Positions 36,631 through 44,460 of a stretch of 64,000 nucleotides of DNA are shown piece after piece (within the stretch, counting starts at the first letter, position 1; each line of letters begins with the position of its first letter). The position numbers were made by a program, and so were the translations under genes. This DNA comes from Actinomadura rubteroloni (lineage in GTDB: Bacteria > Actinomycetota > Actinomycetes > Streptosporangiales > Streptosporangiaceae). The stretch lies in NCBI RefSeq assembly GCF_002911665.1, contig NZ_MTBP01000001.1:620001-684000 (forward strand), in the 5' to 3' direction. The notes under the pieces are model-generated. The model was not told where the DNA came from. It saw only the letters and a list, made by a program, of their open reading frames with translations, and searched no databases.

Positions 36631-36993
36631 CTAGATCCGGGACACCCGGAGTGTGATCAGCAGCCGCGCGCCGGGCGCGCGATCGCCCCGGCGGGCGGCA
36701 TGGTCCAGCGCGTACGCCGGATGCGTGGCGAGCCCGGTGACCAGGCGGCGGACGAGCGCCGCGCCGTCGAACGGGGCGCGCGGCAGGACGGGCCGGCGGA
36801 CGCGCTGCCGGTCCGGCGCGGGCTCGGCGCGGCCGGTGGCCGGGTCGGCGGCGGCCGTGGCGACGGGGCCGTCGGGCGTCCCGTCCGCCTCCTGGACGAA
36901 CGGGACGCCCGGCAGCGCCAGCGCGAGGACGAGCAGCAGCGCCCCGGCCGCCGTGCGGAGACGGCGGCCGCCGAGGACGGTCCGGGCGCGCAT
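36631..36993 (-). CDS. Small secreted protein, unknown
   Basis: A 120-residue frame with an N-terminal signal-like segment (AAGALLLVLALALPGVPF) and a Pro/Asp/Arg-rich remainder without recognisable domains. Third-position GC is high and it lies 92 bp downstream of the radical SAM gene on the same strand, so it may belong to that transcript. I recognise no family. Confidence 0.5.
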   Translation of the reverse strand: MRARTVLGGRRLRTAAGALLLVLALALPGVPFVQEADGTPDGPVATAAADPATGRAEPAPDRQRVRRPVLPRAPFDGAALVRRLVTGLATHPAYALDHAARRGDRAPGARLLITLRVSRI

Positions 36994-37085
36994 GCCACGG
37001 AACCTACCTCACGTTCCGTCGCCGAATAATGACGATGAGTGAGAAAAGCGGGTGCTGCGACGGTTCCGTTTCCCTGCCCCGCCGG

Positions 37086-38126
37086 TCAGTCCGCGAGCAT
37101 CCGGGGGGTGTAGTGGTCGTCCAGCCAGGCGCTTTGCAGGACGATCGCCACCATCTCCGCATAATGCTCGCGGAGCACCGTCCGGACGCGCTCGTCCTTG
37201 TAGAGGCGCCCGCACGCCTGGCACGGATGCGCGTACCGGCCCTCCCAGTCGATGGACGGGTCCTTCTCCGCCGCCCACGCCAGCACGCGTTCGGGCCCGA
37301 AGTAGTGCAGCCACAGCTTGAGGAAGTCGTCCTCGGCGGCGGTGACGGCCCGGTCGAGGAAGTCGCCGCCCTCGGCCGTCGCGGTGTTCAGCTCGGGGAT
37401 CGTCCGCAGGCCGAGGCCGCAGCAGGAGCCGACCCGTCCGTCGGCCTGGACGGTGTAGGTCTGGAGGACGTGGTCGCAGCCGCGCCGGGTGGGCAGCGTG
37501 GCGGCATCGGTGGTGGATCCGGCGGGGTAGTCGCCCGTCTCGCCGGGGTCCAGGGGCATCCAGGCGCTCTCGTGCGTCCGGACGAGCGCGGCGTCGGCGC
37601 CGAGCGCCGTGACGAGCGGGTGCTCCCGGATCGTCGTGGCGGTCACCGCGCGCTCCCGCCGCAACTCGACCATCACGACGACCGGCAGACCGAGCCGGAC
37701 CGCCTCGACCGACGCGTGCACGACCCGCTCGACCGGGACGAACCGGACGTGCTCGTCGCCGGTGCTGTAGTTGATCTCGTCCAGGCCCGCGTCCTTCAGC
37801 CGGCGCAGCCGGTCGCGCGCCCGGTCCGGCGTCGCCGCCCAGTGCGCGTTGGTGACGAGCCGCGTCGGCAGCCCGAGCGCGCGGGCGTGGGACAGCCCGG
37901 CGAGCAGGTCGCGCCACCGCAGCGTCGCCTCGCCGCCGGTGAACACGACGTTCGCGAACCCGAGCCGGTGCGCCTGCGTGATCGCCGACAGGATCACGTC
38001 GAGTGAGATGCGCTCCCGCACGCGCGGGCTGCTGAGCGTCCCGCAGTCGGCGCAGGCGGCCGTGCAGGTGAACGTCGGCATGATCGACAGCGTCTTGCGC
38101 CCGCCGACGACGCTCTCGGCGGTCAT
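37086..38126 (-). CDS. Radical SAM protein with SPASM-like C-terminal cysteines
   Basis: A 346-residue radical SAM enzyme. CxxxCxxC (Cys21, 25, 28) ligates the [4Fe-4S] cluster, and GGEAT at 64-68 helps bind SAM. The C-terminal half has Cys217, CC at 235-236 and CxxC at 302-305, an arrangement like SPASM/twitch auxiliary-cluster domains of peptide-modifying enzymes. Its ATG overlaps the stop of the small protein gene upstream (ATGA), so the two are translationally coupled. I infer that the small protein is the substrate, but no specific family name is recognised. Confidence 0.85.
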   Translation of the reverse strand: MTAESVVGGRKTLSIMPTFTCTAACADCGTLSSPRVRERISLDVILSAITQAHRLGFANVVFTGGEATLRWRDLLAGLSHARALGLPTRLVTNAHWAATPDRARDRLRRLKDAGLDEINYSTGDEHVRFVPVERVVHASVEAVRLGLPVVVMVELRRERAVTATTIREHPLVTALGADAALVRTHESAWMPLDPGETGDYPAGSTTDAATLPTRRGCDHVLQTYTVQADGRVGSCCGLGLRTIPELNTATAEGGDFLDRAVTAAEDDFLKLWLHYFGPERVLAWAAEKDPSIDWEGRYAHPCQACGRLYKDERVRTVLREHYAEMVAIVLQSAWLDDHYTPRMLAD

Positions 38127-38512
38127 CGGGCGCCGAGCCGGAGCGCGGCGGGGTCGAGGCGCGGGCCGTCGTCGCGCGCCACTCCGCCCGTCGAAAAGTT
38201 CGCGGTGGCGCCGGCGCTGGACGCCGTGCGGGCCGTCGAGCCCGTCACGGAGTAGCTCGCCGCCGTCGCTTCCGGGACGCCGCCCGACGACGCCCGCAGT
38301 TCGGCCCGGCGCTCCGGCGACCGCAGGGCGGCGACGAGCCGGGCGTTGCCGGCGGACGTCCGCTGCGCCCGGTCCCAGCCGAGTTCGGCGGCGAGGACGG
38401 CGGCGGGGTCGTCGAGGAAACGGGCCTCCCGGCCGGGGTCGTCGGCGAGCCCCCGGAAGAGGGCGAGGAGGTCCGCGCGCGTGATCGAGTTCAGGACGAG
38501 AGGTGCCGGCAT
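38123..38512 (-). CDS. Precursor-like small protein, candidate radical SAM substrate
   Basis: A 129-residue protein without cysteine. The N-terminal part (about 8-47: ITRADLLALFRGLADDPG, then FLDDPAAVLAAELG) resembles leader regions of the Nif11/NHLP type by eye. The middle is charged. Residues 82-110 form a Ser/Thr/Ala/Gly-rich stretch (SYSVTGSTARTASSAG and ATANFSTGG) with single Tyr87 and Phe106, followed by an Arg/Asp tail. GGAAGG seven bases before the ATG supports this start. It is the first gene before the radical SAM enzyme. A RiPP precursor is my inference. Confidence 0.65.
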   Translation of the reverse strand: MPAPLVLNSITRADLLALFRGLADDPGREARFLDDPAAVLAAELGWDRAQRTSAGNARLVAALRSPERRAELRASSGGVPEATAASYSVTGSTARTASSAGATANFSTGGVARDDGPRLDPAALRLGAR

Positions 38513-38592
38513 CGGTGCGCCTTCCACGAGAGCGGTGCGGCCGGAAATGGCCGCACCGCCCACCCTAAGTTCCCGCGCCCGGCCGTGGTGAA

Positions 38593-38609
38593 AGCGATAT
38601 GTTATCGCT
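38593..38609. promoter_or_regulatory. Palindrome in LysR/precursor divergon
   Basis: AGCGATA, three bases, TATCGCT is a perfect 7-3-7 inverted repeat containing a T-N11-A core, 20 bp before the LysR start and about 80 bp upstream of the precursor-like gene. It is a good candidate for the LysR binding site. Confidence 0.6.
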
Positions 38610-38628
38610 GGAATAAGGAGCCCTCATT

Positions 38629-39570
38629 ATGGAACTCCGGCATCTCCGCTCGTTTCTCGCCGTCATGGGAGAACGGAACTTCACCCGGGCCGCGCGGTCG
38701 CTGCACCTCACCCAGCCCGCCCTCAGCCAGCACATTCAGGCGCTGGAACGCGAGGTCGGCGGGCCGCTGTTCGTCCGCGACAGCCGCCGCGTCGTCCCGA
38801 CCGCCGCCGGCGAGGCCCTCGAACAACCCGCCCGGGAGGTGCTGCGGTCGGCGGCGCGGGCCCTCGACCTGGCGCGGGCCGCCGCAGGCGGGGAGCAGGG
38901 GACGCTGCGGGTCGGGCTGTTCGCGGGCGGCGCGGCCGAGCTGACGGCGCCGATCCTGGAGACGTTCGCGGCGCGGCACCCGGCCGTCCGGATCGCGCTG
39001 GCCGACCTCCCGCCGCACCGCGCCGAGCCCGCCGTGCGGGACGGCCGGGTCGACGTCGCCTTTCTCCGGCTGCCCATCGACCGCGAATTCCTGCGCGCGA
39101 CGACCTTGTTCGAGGAGCCGCGCCTGCTGGCGGTCGCGCGGCGGCACCGTTTCGCCGACGGCGGCGAGATCACGATCCCGTCCTATCTCGACCTGCCCGC
39201 CCCCACCATTCCCGAGGAAATGCCGCGTCACTTCCAGAACTTCTGGCTCATGAACGACCACCGCAACGGCGAGCCGCCGCGTTTCCTCGGGGAACGGCTG
39301 GAGACCGTCAACGAGGCGCTGCACTTCGTGCTGACCGCGCCGGACGGCTGCCTCTCCGTCGCCGCCTCGCTCCCGCGCACGCTGGACGTCGGCGGACTGG
39401 TCTACCTGCCGATCATCGGGGCCGAGCCGTGCGCGGTGGCCGTGGTCAGCCGCCGCGACCACGACGGCACGCTCATCGCCGACTTCCACCGGACGGCCCG
39501 CGCGGTCAGCACCGAACTCATCGACCTGGTGCCGTACGCGTCGCTACCGTCGGGTCAGGGGACGTCGTAG
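38629..39570 (+). CDS. LysR-family transcriptional regulator
   Basis: A 313-residue regulator with a classic N-terminal helix-turn-helix (MELRHLRSFLAVMGERNFTRAA, LHLTQPALSQHIQALE) and a periplasmic-binding-like effector domain. LRVGLFAGGAAELTAPIL begins the effector domain; the ligand may be an aromatic acid as in related regulators. AAGGAG precedes the ATG. It is divergent from the precursor/radical SAM pair, with a palindrome in between, which suggests that it regulates them. The 3' end overlaps the convergent GNAT gene by 16 bp. Confidence 0.9.
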   Translation: MELRHLRSFLAVMGERNFTRAARSLHLTQPALSQHIQALEREVGGPLFVRDSRRVVPTAAGEALEQPAREVLRSAARALDLARAAAGGEQGTLRVGLFAGGAAELTAPILETFAARHPAVRIALADLPPHRAEPAVRDGRVDVAFLRLPIDREFLRATTLFEEPRLLAVARRHRFADGGEITIPSYLDLPAPTIPEEMPRHFQNFWLMNDHRNGEPPRFLGERLETVNEALHFVLTAPDGCLSVAASLPRTLDVGGLVYLPIIGAEPCAVAVVSRRDHDGTLIADFHRTARAVSTELIDLVPYASLPSGQGTS

Positions 39571-40133
39571 CGCATGGTGTCCACCGCGCCGAATCCCAGC
39601 AGGCGGCGTAGGTAGGGCGTGCGGACGGTGTCGACGGTCCGGAAACCGAAACGCTCGTAGAGGGCTTTGGCGCGCGGATTCGTATCCACGACCTCCAGTT
39701 TCACGCGGTGCCGTCCACGGGTGCGTGCTTCGTCCGCGACCGCACTGAGCAGGGTCGTACCGACGCCGAGGCCGCGCGCCTCCGGGGACACGGCGAGGAC
39801 GTCGAGCAGCAGTTCGTCCGCGCCCGGCGGCCGGGACGTCACGAAGGTGCTGAGCAGCCGCCGCCAGCCGCCGCGCAGGATCCCGAACTCGCGCCGGAAC
39901 CCGGTGCGGTCCAGGCGCAGCGGCGGTTCGGGGCCGTCCTGGAGGCAGGCGATGCCGACGAGCCTGTCGCCGTTCCACGCGCCCATGACCTGGGCGGGGA
40001 CCAGCGCGTCCGCGAGCACGCCGACCGTCCGCCCGCCGCCGACGACGGGCGCGAGCTTGCGCGTGAAGCCCGCCCAGTAGAGCCGCGCGGCGTCGGAGCG
40101 CGCGGACTCGGGCAGGCCCATCCGGGTGAACAC
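39555..40133 (-). CDS. GNAT-family N-acetyltransferase
   Basis: A 192-residue acetyltransferase. The acetyl-CoA pocket motif is LLLDVLAVSPEARGLGVGTTLLSA (RGLGVG), followed by LEVVDTNPRAKALYERFGFRTVDTV, typical of GNAT motif B. The acceptor is unknown. Confidence 0.9.
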   Translation of the reverse strand: MFTRMGLPESARSDAARLYWAGFTRKLAPVVGGGRTVGVLADALVPAQVMGAWNGDRLVGIACLQDGPEPPLRLDRTGFRREFGILRGGWRRLLSTFVTSRPPGADELLLDVLAVSPEARGLGVGTTLLSAVADEARTRGRHRVKLEVVDTNPRAKALYERFGFRTVDTVRTPYLRRLLGFGAVDTMRYDVP

Positions 40134-40157
40134 GGGCGCCCCCTACCCGGTGGGGGG

Positions 40158-40766
40158 TCAGGTTGGAACGTCCCAGAAGGCGAGTTCGTGGCGCATGCCG
40201 TCCAGGAACAGGCGCTCGGCCCGGACGGGGTCGGGCGCGGCCTCGTCGATCATCTGCCCGATCCGCCGGGCCAGCGCGGCGAACTCCGGATCGGCGTAGG
40301 TGTCGACCCAGCGGCGGAAGCGCGGCTCCGCCGGCGGGTTCGCGGCCAGCAGCGCACCGAGCCGGGAATAACCCCACATGCACGGGTACAGGGCGGCCAG
40401 CCCGTCGCCGTAGTCGGCGGCGGCGTCCAGGAGGAACGTCGTGTAGGCGACGCAGGCGGGGCCGGGGCGGGCGCCGTCCAGGTCGGCGCCGAACGCGCCG
40501 GACAGCGACCGGTGCAGGGCCAGCTCGTCGTGGAAGGTGGCGTGCGCGAGGTCCACCAGGTCGCCGAGGTGCGCGGACGGCGCCTGCCAGGCGAGCCGGG
40601 AGAACACGCGGACGTAGTCCAGCAGGAACAGGTAGTCCTGTTCGAGCCAGGACCGGAACACCGCCGCGTCCAGGTCGCCCCGGGCGATCCCGGCGACGGT
40701 GGGGTGGCACAGTTGCTCCTCGACCAGCGGACGGCCGAGTTCCTCCAGACGGGCGGCAAGACTCAT
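40158..40766 (-). CDS. tenA: TenA-family thiaminase II/aminopyrimidine hydrolase
   Basis: A 202-residue all-helical protein. EQDYLFLLDYVRVF holds the substrate-binding Asp44, and the nucleophile is Cys129 in LYPCMWGYSRLG. YxDxEF-like spacing appears in VDTYADPEFAAL, and the terminal Glu is in GMRHELAFWD. TenA salvages hydroxymethylpyrimidine from degraded thiamine. It lies far from cytX (TPP riboswitch) but would work in the same salvage path. It lacks a visible THI box of its own; a hairpin sits in its leader. Confidence 0.88.
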   Translation of the reverse strand: MSLAARLEELGRPLVEEQLCHPTVAGIARGDLDAAVFRSWLEQDYLFLLDYVRVFSRLAWQAPSAHLGDLVDLAHATFHDELALHRSLSGAFGADLDGARPGPACVAYTTFLLDAAADYGDGLAALYPCMWGYSRLGALLAANPPAEPRFRRWVDTYADPEFAALARRIGQMIDEAAPDPVRAERLFLDGMRHELAFWDVPT

Positions 40767-41083
40767 GCCCCCAAAATAGGTCGAACCCCGCCCGAGCCGA
40801 GGCCCGGGCGGGGTCCGCCGTCGATGCGCCGGGTCGCCTCTCGGCGAAAAGCTCAACGCGGCTCCTGCCGGACGGACGCGGATCGCGCCGCCCGCGGTAT
40901 TCCGCGAAGGCGGTAGGTGAGGCCCGGGGACACCGAACGCATCGACACCAGTTGTAACAGGTGCGGCCCCCGGGATTGTTCCCCACCGCGAAAACGGCCG
41001 CCGATCTTCTGGTCCGCGCACGTCTGGCGCACCGCCCGGGGGAGCGCATAGCGTGGGCCGACCACCCCCGGAGAGGATCACCG
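40767..41083. other. Intergenic region with hairpin, no gene seen
   Basis: A 317-bp divergent gap upstream of tenA and of the lipoprotein gene. Besides the hairpin at 40785-40814 I see no reliable coding frame or RNA; it should contain both promoters. Confidence 0.5.
40785..40814. terminator. Strong hairpin in the tenA leader
   Basis: ACCCCGCCCG pairs perfectly with CGGGCGGGGT over a 10-nt loop, 19 bp upstream of the tenA ATG. With no gene converging on it from either side, it may act as an attenuator rather than an ordinary terminator. Confidence 0.55.
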
Positions 41084-41494
41084 ATGAGAATCGACCGCGG
41101 CCGGATCGCCGCGCTGGCGCTGGTCCCGGCGCTCGCGCTCGGGCTCACCGCGTGTGGCGGCGACGACAAGGACGGCAAGCCCTCGGCCGGGGCGTCCCTG
41201 CCCCCCGTGTCGGGCGCGCCGTCGCCGGGCGGGTCCACGGCGACGCCCGACGGCGGCGCTCCGGGCACCGGCGGGGCGCCGGACGGGCGCACCCCGGGCA
41301 CGCCGCGCGCGGGCGGGACGCCGAGCGGCATCACGGCGATCCCGACGCCGAAGGCGGTCTCGCAGTTCACGGCCTGCATGAAGCGGCACGGCATCAACGT
41401 CTCGCCGCGCCAGACGGCTCCCCCGACGGCCGACCAGCAGAAGCTGCGCGCCGCGACGCTCGCCTGCGTCAAGTACCTGCGCAGCCCCAAATAG
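41084..41494 (+). CDS. Small secreted lipoprotein
   Basis: A 136-residue protein with a lipobox (GLTACGG) after a hydrophobic core, a Pro/Gly/Thr-rich linker (about 30-85), and a C-terminal module with FTACMKRHGI and LACVKYL, two cysteines that probably pair. Modules of this CMRxHG type occur in many actinomycete lipoproteins of unknown role. GGAGAGG lies upstream of the ATG, and a perfect terminator follows. Confidence 0.8.
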   Translation: MRIDRGRIAALALVPALALGLTACGGDDKDGKPSAGASLPPVSGAPSPGGSTATPDGGAPGTGGAPDGRTPGTPRAGGTPSGITAIPTPKAVSQFTACMKRHGINVSPRQTAPPTADQQKLRAATLACVKYLRSPK

Positions 41495-41510
41495 CACGGA
41501 CGAACCGGAC

Positions 41511-41537
41511 GCCCCGCTCCCGCCCCGGGAGCGGGGC
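41511..41537 (+). terminator. Terminator after lipoprotein gene
   Basis: GCCCCGCTCCCG and CGGGAGCGGGGC form a perfect 12-bp stem with a 3-nt loop, followed by TTCGTCGT, 17 bp after the stop. Confidence 0.85.
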
Positions 41538-41565
41538 TTCGTCGTGTCGGGCGTCACATGCGCTT

Positions 41566-41587
41566 GACCTCAAGATTAGTTGAGGTC
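41566..41587 (+). promoter_or_regulatory. SoxR box in the promoter of the FMN reductase gene
   Basis: CCTCAAGATTAGTTGAGG (41568-41585), extended by GA and TC into an 11-bp half-site dyad, matches the SoxR consensus CCTCAA-N6-TTGAGG. TTGACC (41564-41569) overlaps its left half as the -35 element, as in known SoxR-controlled promoters with long spacers. Confidence 0.85.
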
Positions 41588-41645
41588 TCATCGTGGGGTC
41601 ACCGGCCGAGAACGGCCGCGACGACCTCACGACCGGAGTTCCCCC

Positions 41646-42221
41646 ATGACCGACCGTCCGCTGAATCTTTCGATCATCGTCGGCAGCAGCCGCGAAGGCC
41701 GCTTCGGCCCGACGATCTCCCGCTGGTTCGAGGCGAAGGCGCGCGAGCGCGGTGAGCTGGCCGTCGACGTGGTCGACACCGCCGAGACCCGGCTGCCCGC
41801 GATGCTCGGCGCTCCCGCGACGCATCCGAGCGCCGCCGAGGCGACCGCGAAACTGGAGGCGTCCGACGCGTTCGTCGTGATCACGCCCGAGTACAACCAC
41901 AGCTACCCCGGCACGCTGAAGAACCTGATCGACACCCACTACCAGCAGTGGCAGGCCAAGCCGGTCGGGTTCGTGTCGTACGGCGGCGTGTCGGGCGGGC
42001 TGCGGGCCGTCGAGCACCTGCGGGCCGTGTTCGCCGAGCTGCACGCCGTCGGGATCCGCGACACCGTCAGTTTCCACAACCCCTGGGGCCGGGTTGACAC
42101 CACCGGGGCATTGGCCGAGCCGGAGGGGGCGGGCGCCGCCGCGTCCGTCCTGCTCGACCGGCTGACCTGGTGGGGGACGGCCCTGCGCGACGCCCGGACC
42201 GTCCGTCCGTACGCGGGGTGA
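41646..42221 (+). CDS. NADPH-dependent FMN reductase
   Basis: A 191-residue flavodoxin-like reductase. LSIIVGSSREGRFGPTISRWF is the FMN-phosphate loop, VVITPEYNHSYPGTLKNLIDTHYQQW the conserved NADPH_dh/FMN motif, and FVSYGGVSGGLRAVEHLR the third. It would reduce FMN or quinones. A SoxR box drives it; in Streptomyces coelicolor a protein of this family (SCO2478) is one of the few SoxR targets, which fits. The MFS exporter gene begins 5 bp downstream, forming a two-gene operon. Confidence 0.92.
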   Translation: MTDRPLNLSIIVGSSREGRFGPTISRWFEAKARERGELAVDVVDTAETRLPAMLGAPATHPSAAEATAKLEASDAFVVITPEYNHSYPGTLKNLIDTHYQQWQAKPVGFVSYGGVSGGLRAVEHLRAVFAELHAVGIRDTVSFHNPWGRVDTTGALAEPEGAGAAASVLLDRLTWWGTALRDARTVRPYAG

Positions 42222-42226
42222 CCGCC

Positions 42227-43672
42227 ATGACCACGGCCACCGCGGCCCCGGCGCGCCCCGCGACGCGCGGGCCGGTGACGATCGCGCTCGTGCTGGTGCT
42301 CGGCGGCGTCATGGTCGCCCTGGACCAGACCGTCGTGAACGTCGCGCTGAACCATTTGTCCGTCACGTTCGACGCGCCGCTCGCCACGCTCCAGTGGGTC
42401 GCGACGGGGTACTCGCTGGCGCTCGGCGCGGTCGTCCCCGTGTCGGCCTGGGCGGCCGGACGCTTCGGGGCGAAACGCCTCTATCTGATCGCCATCGTCG
42501 CGTTCACGCTGGGCTCGGTGCTGGCCGGTTCCGCGTGGAACATCGAATCCCTGATCGCCTTCCGCGTGCTCCAGGGCTTCGGCGGCGGGCTGATCATGCC
42601 GGTCGGCATGACGATCCTGCTGCGCGCCGCCGGGCCCGACCGGCTCGGCCGGCTGATGAGCCTGCTCGGGCTCGCGATCCTCGTCGGGCCGCTCGGCGGG
42701 CCGGTGCTCGGCGGCTATCTCGTGGACGACGTGTCCTGGCGGTGGATGTTCTTCATCAACGCGCCGATCGGGCTGGCCGTCCTCGTGCTGGCCGGACGGC
42801 TCTTCCCCGCCGACGTCCGCGAGGAGCGCCGCCGGCTGGACGTCCCCGGCCTGCTCCTGCTGTCGCCCGGCCTCGCCGCGCTGATCTACGGCGTGACGGC
42901 GGCGGGCCAGGAGGGCGGCTTCACGGCGGCGAAGGTGCTGGTCCCGCTGCTCGCGGGCGCGGCGCTGGTCGCCGGGTTCGTGCGGCGGGCGCTGCGGACG
43001 CCGCATCCGCTCGTCGACCTGCGGCTGCTGCGCAACCGGTCGTTCGCCGCCGCCACCGGGACGCTGACGCTGTTCTCCGCGGGCTACTTCGGCTCGATGC
43101 TGCTGCTGCCGCTGTACCTCCAGGTCGTCCGGGGGGAGAGCGCGACGCAGGCCGGGCTGCTCGGGATCCCGTTCGCGCTCGCGTCCGGGCTGACGATGCA
43201 GGTCGCGGGGCGGATCATCGACCGCGTCCCGCCCGGCCGCTACCTGCCGTGCTCGATCCTCGTGGCGGTCACCGGCTTCGGGCTGTTCACGCTCCAGCTC
43301 AGCGCGGACGCCCCCTACTGGGCGCTGTGCGCGACGATGCTGGTCATGGGCGCGGGCGGCGGCGGGACGATGATGCCCGCCATCACCGTCGCGACCCGCG
43401 AGCTGGCGCGGGAACAGGCGCCGAGCGGCAGCACGATGGTCAACCTGGTCAACACGACGATGGGCGCGGCCGGGACGGCGGTGTCCTCGGTCGTCCTCGC
43501 GGCGCTGCTGCCGGTCGCGGGCGGGCTCCAGGCCGTCCACCGGCTGAGCCCGGACGCGCACGCCGCGCTCGCGCCCGAACTGGCGGACGCGTTCCAGAAG
43601 ACGTATCTGCCGGCGGCCGGGCTGATCCTGCTCGCGCTGATCCCGGCGCTGCTGCTCCCCCGCCGCCGCTGA
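42227..43672 (+). CDS. DHA2-type (EmrB/QacA) MFS drug exporter
   Basis: A 481-residue, probably 14-helix exporter. Motif D1 reads LGGVMVALDQTVVNVALNHL, motif A occurs as AAGRFGAKRLYL, and motif C as GPLGGPVLGGYLVDDVSWRWMFF. It is likely cotranscribed with the FMN reductase gene under the SoxR box, consistent with export of redox-cycling compounds or the host's own antibiotic. A strong terminator follows. Confidence 0.92.
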   Translation: MTTATAAPARPATRGPVTIALVLVLGGVMVALDQTVVNVALNHLSVTFDAPLATLQWVATGYSLALGAVVPVSAWAAGRFGAKRLYLIAIVAFTLGSVLAGSAWNIESLIAFRVLQGFGGGLIMPVGMTILLRAAGPDRLGRLMSLLGLAILVGPLGGPVLGGYLVDDVSWRWMFFINAPIGLAVLVLAGRLFPADVREERRRLDVPGLLLLSPGLAALIYGVTAAGQEGGFTAAKVLVPLLAGAALVAGFVRRALRTPHPLVDLRLLRNRSFAAATGTLTLFSAGYFGSMLLLPLYLQVVRGESATQAGLLGIPFALASGLTMQVAGRIIDRVPPGRYLPCSILVAVTGFGLFTLQLSADAPYWALCATMLVMGAGGGGTMMPAITVATRELAREQAPSGSTMVNLVNTTMGAAGTAVSSVVLAALLPVAGGLQAVHRLSPDAHAALAPELADAFQKTYLPAAGLILLALIPALLLPRRR

Positions 43673-43680
43673 CACCCGTC

Positions 43681-43708
43681 GGCACGCACGCTTCCCGGCG
43701 TGCGTGCC
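43681..43708. terminator. Bidirectional terminator
   Basis: GGCACGCACGC and GCGTGCGTGCC form a perfect 11-bp stem with a 6-nt loop between the MFS gene and a convergent small gene. Confidence 0.8.
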
Positions 43709-43716
43709 GGACGCGG

Positions 43717-43995
43717 TCAGCCGACGGGCATGTTCTCCCGGAGCTGCTCCGCGGCCTCGGACGACTTGCGGTACGGCGCCTCGTCGCCCCACTGCTCCTC
43801 CAGGCGCAGCGCGGCGCCGAGGGCGAAGAACGTGGGCGCCCACTGGCCGACGAACAGGCCCCAGTGGTCGGCGCGGTTGACGTCCTGCCGGGTGCGGGAC
43901 ACCATCCACGACACGACGGACACGCCGATGGAACCGAACCCGGCCGTGTACATCATCTGCGAGGACAGACCGGCCTTGCGAAGCGCGCTGAGCAT
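43717..43995 (-). CDS. Small membrane-associated protein
   Basis: A 92-residue protein with two moderately hydrophobic segments (MMYTAGFGSIGVSVVSWMV and LFVGQWAPTFFALGAALRL), the second followed by an acidic amphipathic tail. AGGAAGGGG precedes the ATG. The layout recalls small actinobacterial proteins of unknown function; I recognise no family. Confidence 0.7.
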   Translation of the reverse strand: MLSALRKAGLSSQMMYTAGFGSIGVSVVSWMVSRTRQDVNRADHWGLFVGQWAPTFFALGAALRLEEQWGDEAPYRKSSEAAEQLRENMPVG

Positions 43996-44190
43996 GGGGA
44001 ACCCCTTCCTAGGCGATGATCGTTCGGCTCCTGCCCGGACGGGGTTCGCGTCATGTCCCGACGGCGGCCAGCAAACGGCAAAGGCCGGTTCCACGTGAAA
44101 CCTCGGGCGTCCCGGAAAATACGTTGCCTCCGGAACTGCGGGTGGCGCATCCTTTTCTCACGCCGCACGGAGCAATTCCGAACGGCGCGA

Positions 44191-44263
44191 GTGGACGAGC
44201 CGAACGGTTGGGCGACCGGCCTCCAAAGCCGGTGAGAAGCAGGTTCGATTCCTGCCGTCCATG
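44191..44263 (+). tRNA. tRNA-Trp(CCA)-like, divergent
   Basis: The acceptor arm pairs GTGGACG with CGTCCAT (first pair G-U). The anticodon stem CCGGC/GCCGG is perfect with loop CTCCAAA, giving anticodon CCA. The T arm is GCAGG-TTCGATT-CCTGC. The D arm is weak (GCC/GGC), U8 is replaced by A, and the variable loop has 6 nt. The body is unlike the normal actinomycete tRNA-Trp, so it is a supernumerary or degenerate gene. Confidence 0.65.
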
Positions 44264-44277
44264 CGGAAGGAGAACGC

Positions 44278-44347
44278 GGGCCTGTAGCTCAAGGCAGAGT
44301 CCCCGCCTTGCACGCGGGAGGATGCCGGGTCGAACCGGCCGGGTCCA
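44278..44347 (+). tRNA. tRNA-Ala(TGC)-like, compact
   Basis: GGGCCTG pairs with CGGGTCC and includes a G3-U70 wobble, the main alanine identity element. U8-A9 are normal, the D arm is GCTC-AAGGCA-GAGT, and anticodon stem CCCGC/GCGGG holds loop CTTGCAC (anticodon TGC). The T arm GCCGG/CCGGC has only a 6-nt loop (GTCGAA) and the D loop is also short, so the molecule is 70 nt. No CCA is encoded. Confidence 0.65.
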
Positions 44348-44352
44348 CGACC

Positions 44353-44370
44353 GGGGCGTACGCACGCCCC
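44353..44370 (+). other. Hairpin between tRNA-like genes
   Basis: GGGGCGT and ACGCCCC form a 7-bp stem with a 4-nt loop between the second and third tRNA-like genes, possibly a processing or termination signal. Confidence 0.4.
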
Positions 44371-44372
44371 GA

Positions 44373-44444
44373 GCCCTGATAGCTCAATGGACAGAGTACC
44401 GGTCTACGGAACCGGGGATCCAGGTTCGACTCCTGGTCGGGGCA
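44373..44444 (+). tRNA. tRNA-Arg(ACG)-like
   Basis: GCCCTGA pairs with TCGGGGC. U8-A9, D arm GCTC-AATGGACA-GAGT with A20, anticodon stem CCGGT/ACCGG with loop CTACGGA (anticodon ACG) and T arm CCAGG-TTCGACT-CCTGG are all canonical, and the discriminator is A. It differs in most stem pairs from the usual actinomycete tRNA-Arg(ACG). It is the best-formed member of the cluster. Confidence 0.85.
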
Positions 44445-44460
44445 CGCGAGGAAATGCCAA

